Of a DNA stretch of 46,122 nt, positions 44,247 through 46,122 are shown piece after piece. The DNA lies in assembly GCA_009911175.1 (NCBI GenBank), contig QXWX01000026.1, positions 1-46,122 on the forward strand, in the 5' to 3' direction. Made by a program: the position numbers and the translations under genes. Source of the DNA: Lachnospiraceae bacterium. GTDB taxonomy: Bacteria; Bacillota_A; Clostridia; Lachnospirales; Lachnospiraceae. The first letter of the stretch is position 1. Each line of letters starts with the position of its first letter. Below the pieces are notes generated by a model. It worked only from the letters and a program-made list of their open reading frames with translations, was not told where the DNA came from and ran no database searches.

Positions 44247-45608
44247 TTACCCTTCTTTTTCCACAATCTCCATCAGCGATACACTTTTCAGATACCGTTT
44301 CAGCAAAAAGCAGCAGAAGTACGGAAACGTAAATATTTTTCTGCTGTATCCGATATTCCCCATTACCAATTTGATTCCATATTTGATATCCGGATACCTG
44401 TCACTGGCGATCAGCGTCTGCAGGGACTTTGCTCTTCCGTTCACCGCCTTTACTTCCAGAGGAATCAATTCCGAACTTGTCCGTATAAAAAAATCCTCCT
44501 CCAGAGTGGAATTTTCTTTCTTAAAATAGTACAGCCCGTATCCGCTTTTGGAAAGCGCTTCTGCTGCCACATTTTCATACAAAGCGCCTTTATACACCCC
44601 CAGATTTTTATTTTCCCGAAGGTCGTCCTGCGCTTCCTCATCCAGCATTGCCACCAGCAATCCGCTGTCGGCAAAATACAGCTTCAGTTTTGTATCATCA
44701 AAATTCCCTTTCAGCGGCAGTTCCGGAAAATGCAGGCAATAGCAAGTGTTCACGACCCCCGCGTCCTTAAGCCATTCGATGCAGCCCCGATAATCCTTGA
44801 ATCTCGCACCGGATGCCACCTTTGAAATCTGGAACTTCTTATTGTCTCTGGCCAACTGTACCGGGATATGGCTGAACACATTGAGAATCCTGGTTTGATC
44901 CATCCCTTCCGCATATTTTCGGATATCTTCCTCATAATCTGCAAGGAGCTGCCTCTGTGTCTGCAGCGAACCCTCAAAAGTGCCCTTTTCAATATAATCA
45001 CGAATCACTGCAGGCATACCGCCGAGGATACAATAGTCGATGAACAGTTCCGAACAGATCTTCATCATGACTTCTGAAAATGCTTTCAGCTTTTTCATAT
45101 GATCCAGCATATCCTCCACAAAATCATCCCCATATCCTCTGGCCCACAAAAATTCTTCGAAATCCAGCGAACGCATTTCATAGTCCTGCTCATATCCCAC
45201 ACTGTTGCTTTCAATTCTTCTGTAATTAATCCCCAGAAGGGAACCGCTGCATATCACATCATATTTTCCGTCCATGGAAAAAAATTTCAGCGCCGTTGTA
45301 ATCTCCGGAAAATCCTGCAGTTCGTCAAAAAACAGCAACGTGCTTCCCGGTTCAAAATGCTTATCCGGATCCAGCCGTGAAATATTTTTGATCATATTTT
45401 GTACCCCATAGCCGTCTGAGGTGATCATTTTATATTTCGGTTCTTCCACAAAATTGATCTCTACGACGTGCTTATAATTTTCTTCTGCAAACTTCCGAAT
45501 GGATTCCGTCTTTCCAATCTGCCTGGCGCCCTTCACAATCAGGGGTTTTCTATGTTCATCCTGTTTCCATTCCTTCAAATACACATCTATTTTTCTCTGC
45601 AGATACAT
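44247..45608 (-). CDS. ATP-binding protein of the AAA_14/DUF4143 family
   Basis: A 453-residue ATPase. Walker A is VKGARQIGKTESI (about 25-37) and Walker B is TLLFFDELQDFPE (about 90-100). The C-terminal DUF4143 region carries a PLEVKAVNGRAKSL motif as in nuclease-like folds. These proteins are widespread accessory genes of unknown role in anaerobes and are often found in many copies. It lies upstream of the other ATPase, in the same direction but with a 119-bp gap. A tandem-repeat array lies directly upstream of its start. Confidence 0.85.
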   Translation of the reverse strand: MYLQRKIDVYLKEWKQDEHRKPLIVKGARQIGKTESIRKFAEENYKHVVEINFVEEPKYKMITSDGYGVQNMIKNISRLDPDKHFEPGSTLLFFDELQDFPEITTALKFFSMDGKYDVICSGSLLGINYRRIESNSVGYEQDYEMRSLDFEEFLWARGYGDDFVEDMLDHMKKLKAFSEVMMKICSELFIDYCILGGMPAVIRDYIEKGTFEGSLQTQRQLLADYEEDIRKYAEGMDQTRILNVFSHIPVQLARDNKKFQISKVASGARFKDYRGCIEWLKDAGVVNTCYCLHFPELPLKGNFDDTKLKLYFADSGLLVAMLDEEAQDDLRENKNLGVYKGALYENVAAEALSKSGYGLYYFKKENSTLEEDFFIRTSSELIPLEVKAVNGRAKSLQTLIASDRYPDIKYGIKLVMGNIGYSRKIFTFPYFCCFLLKRYLKSVSLMEIVEKEG

Positions 45609-45713
45609 CCTCTCACCTCAATTTTCCCAGTACATCATAACTGCCCTCTTCACTGATCTATGGCAGTTATTTTCGACGTACCTGTTATAATCGAATCATC
45701 TTTCTTCCTATCA

Positions 45714-46013
45714 TAACATTTTATGAGGGAATTACAATATACATTTCGCAAAAAAATGAGGGAATTTTCGACATATTACAACATTTTATGAGGGAATCGC
45801 AATTGATATATCACAAAACATGAAGGAGTTTTTGTTAATATCCTACAAAAACATGTGGGAATCATCGTTTATATACAGCAAAAACATGAAGGAATTTTCG
45901 TTGATAGAATGCAAAACATGTAGGATTATCGTTCACACATTGCAAAACATGAGCCAGTTACAGACAGCACGCCGCAAAATCATGACTCAATAACGATAAA
46001 ACACCGCAAAACG
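45714..46013. repeat. degenerate tandem array of about 33-bp units
   Basis: About nine units share the core AAAACATGAAGGAATTTTCG. Examples are ATGAGGGAATT at 45723, 45755 and 45788, ATGAAGGAG at 45820, ATGTGGGAAT at 45853 and ATGAAGGAATT at 45886. Later units decay (ATGTAGGAT, ATGAGCCAG, ATGACTCAA). The period is about 31-34 bp. The 410-bp gap 45609-46018 otherwise holds only the ATPase upstream region. Confidence 0.75.
45820..45993 (+). CDS. possible 57-aa repeat peptide within the tandem array
   Basis: The plus-strand frame from ATG 45820 stays open for 57 codons because several units are 33 bp, a multiple of three. It reads as repeats of an 11-residue type (MKEFLLISYKN, MWESSFIYSKN, MKEFSLIECK). 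A preceding frame (45723-45791) gives two more units before a stop. No ribosome site is clear. It may be a chance consequence of the repeat. Confidence 0.2.
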   Translation: MKEFLLISYKNMWESSFIYSKNMKEFSLIECKTCRIIVHTLQNMSQLQTARRKIMTQ

Positions 46014-46018
46014 ATACC

Positions 46019-46122
46019 CTAGTACAGCATTGCGTAATTAACGGCGAATTCTGCACCTGCTATTTCTGCCAGTTCTGCGTTGTCGTCAATCAACGATGCC
46101 ACCGCATCGCCTCTTTCCTCCG
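46019..46122 (-). CDS. C-terminal end of an unidentified gene (truncated by window edge)
   Basis: A minus-strand frame enters from the right edge and ends at TAG 46019-46021. Its last 33 residues end in LAEIAGAEFAVNYAMLY. The residue composition is protein-like (Glu/Ala/Asp-rich). The product cannot be named from this fragment. Confidence 0.4.
   Translation of the reverse strand, partial: EERGDAVASLIDDNAELAEIAGAEFAVNYAMLY

Noticed and set aside
45714..46013. CRISPR array
   Set aside because: The units are degenerate with no separate unique spacers of constant length, no leader, and no cas genes nearby.

Overview
The window looks like a chromosomal segment of a gut-type member of the class Clostridia, probably Lachnospiraceae. 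The reasons are the SD-rich starts (AGGAGG), the low-to-moderate GC content, a clostridial YjfB-type small protein, an Agr/LytTR-type two-component pair and a full anaerobic selenium/molybdenum purine-degradation locus. Taxonomy is inference; there is no rRNA gene in the window.

Region 1 (1-9.7 kb, all minus strand, AT-rich): small membrane or unrecognised genes, a secreted protein with a membrane-anchored partner, and a class II lanthipeptide locus. The locus reads, in transcription order, unknown 193-aa protein > LytTR response regulator > AgrC-like GHKL histidine kinase > a 47-aa precursor peptide whose short gene (6476-6619) starts inside the 3' end of the kinase gene > a hairpin > the LanM synthetase (1042 aa). 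No LanT transporter/peptidase, AgrB or immunity ABC transporter is visible. Two promoters, that of the regulatory operon and that of the secreted-protein gene, share the same architecture: direct repeats of a CGG(A/T)CA-type box 21-22 bp apart and exactly 25 bp upstream of a -10. This points to one regulon.

Region 2 (9.7-21.1 kb, minus strand): a small membrane protein, radA and yjfB, then a long molybdenum/selenium operon. Its transcription order is ridA > NTP-transferase/ModE fusion > MoeA-like protein > moaA > MOSC-MogA fusion > modA > modB > modC > selD > LysR regulator, from a near-consensus sigma-A promoter at about 21.17 kb. It supplies molybdate, molybdopterin cofactor and selenophosphate.

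Region 3 (21.3-38.3 kb): the selenium-dependent purine (urate/xanthine) catabolic island, with arms facing in two directions. Minus strand: purine permease > ssnA > ygfK > yqeB > selenium-dependent xanthine dehydrogenase > multi-cluster ferredoxin. Plus strand: YheO-type regulator > dpaL (ygeX) > ygeY > ygeW > arcC. A second YheO-type regulator sits at 21.3 kb. Region 2 makes the cofactors for the hydroxylase in region 3, the hydroxylase and YgfK handle the purine redox steps, and YgeY/YgeW/DpaL/ArcC are thought to process the ring-opened products to pyruvate, ammonia and ATP. No separate FAD subunit (YgfM) or hydantoinase (YgeZ/HyuA) is present here. The permease leader holds a possible attenuator.

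Region 4 (38.3-46.1 kb): a MITE-like hairpin element and a terminator, an OmpR/VanS-type two-component system, an aldo-keto reductase with ferredoxin tail behind a MerR-type 19-bp-spacer promoter, another long hairpin element, two AAA-type ATPases of accessory type, a degenerate tandem array of about 33 bp units, and the C-terminal end of an unidentified gene at the right edge. No tRNA, rRNA, CRISPR array, transposase or phage gene was recognised.
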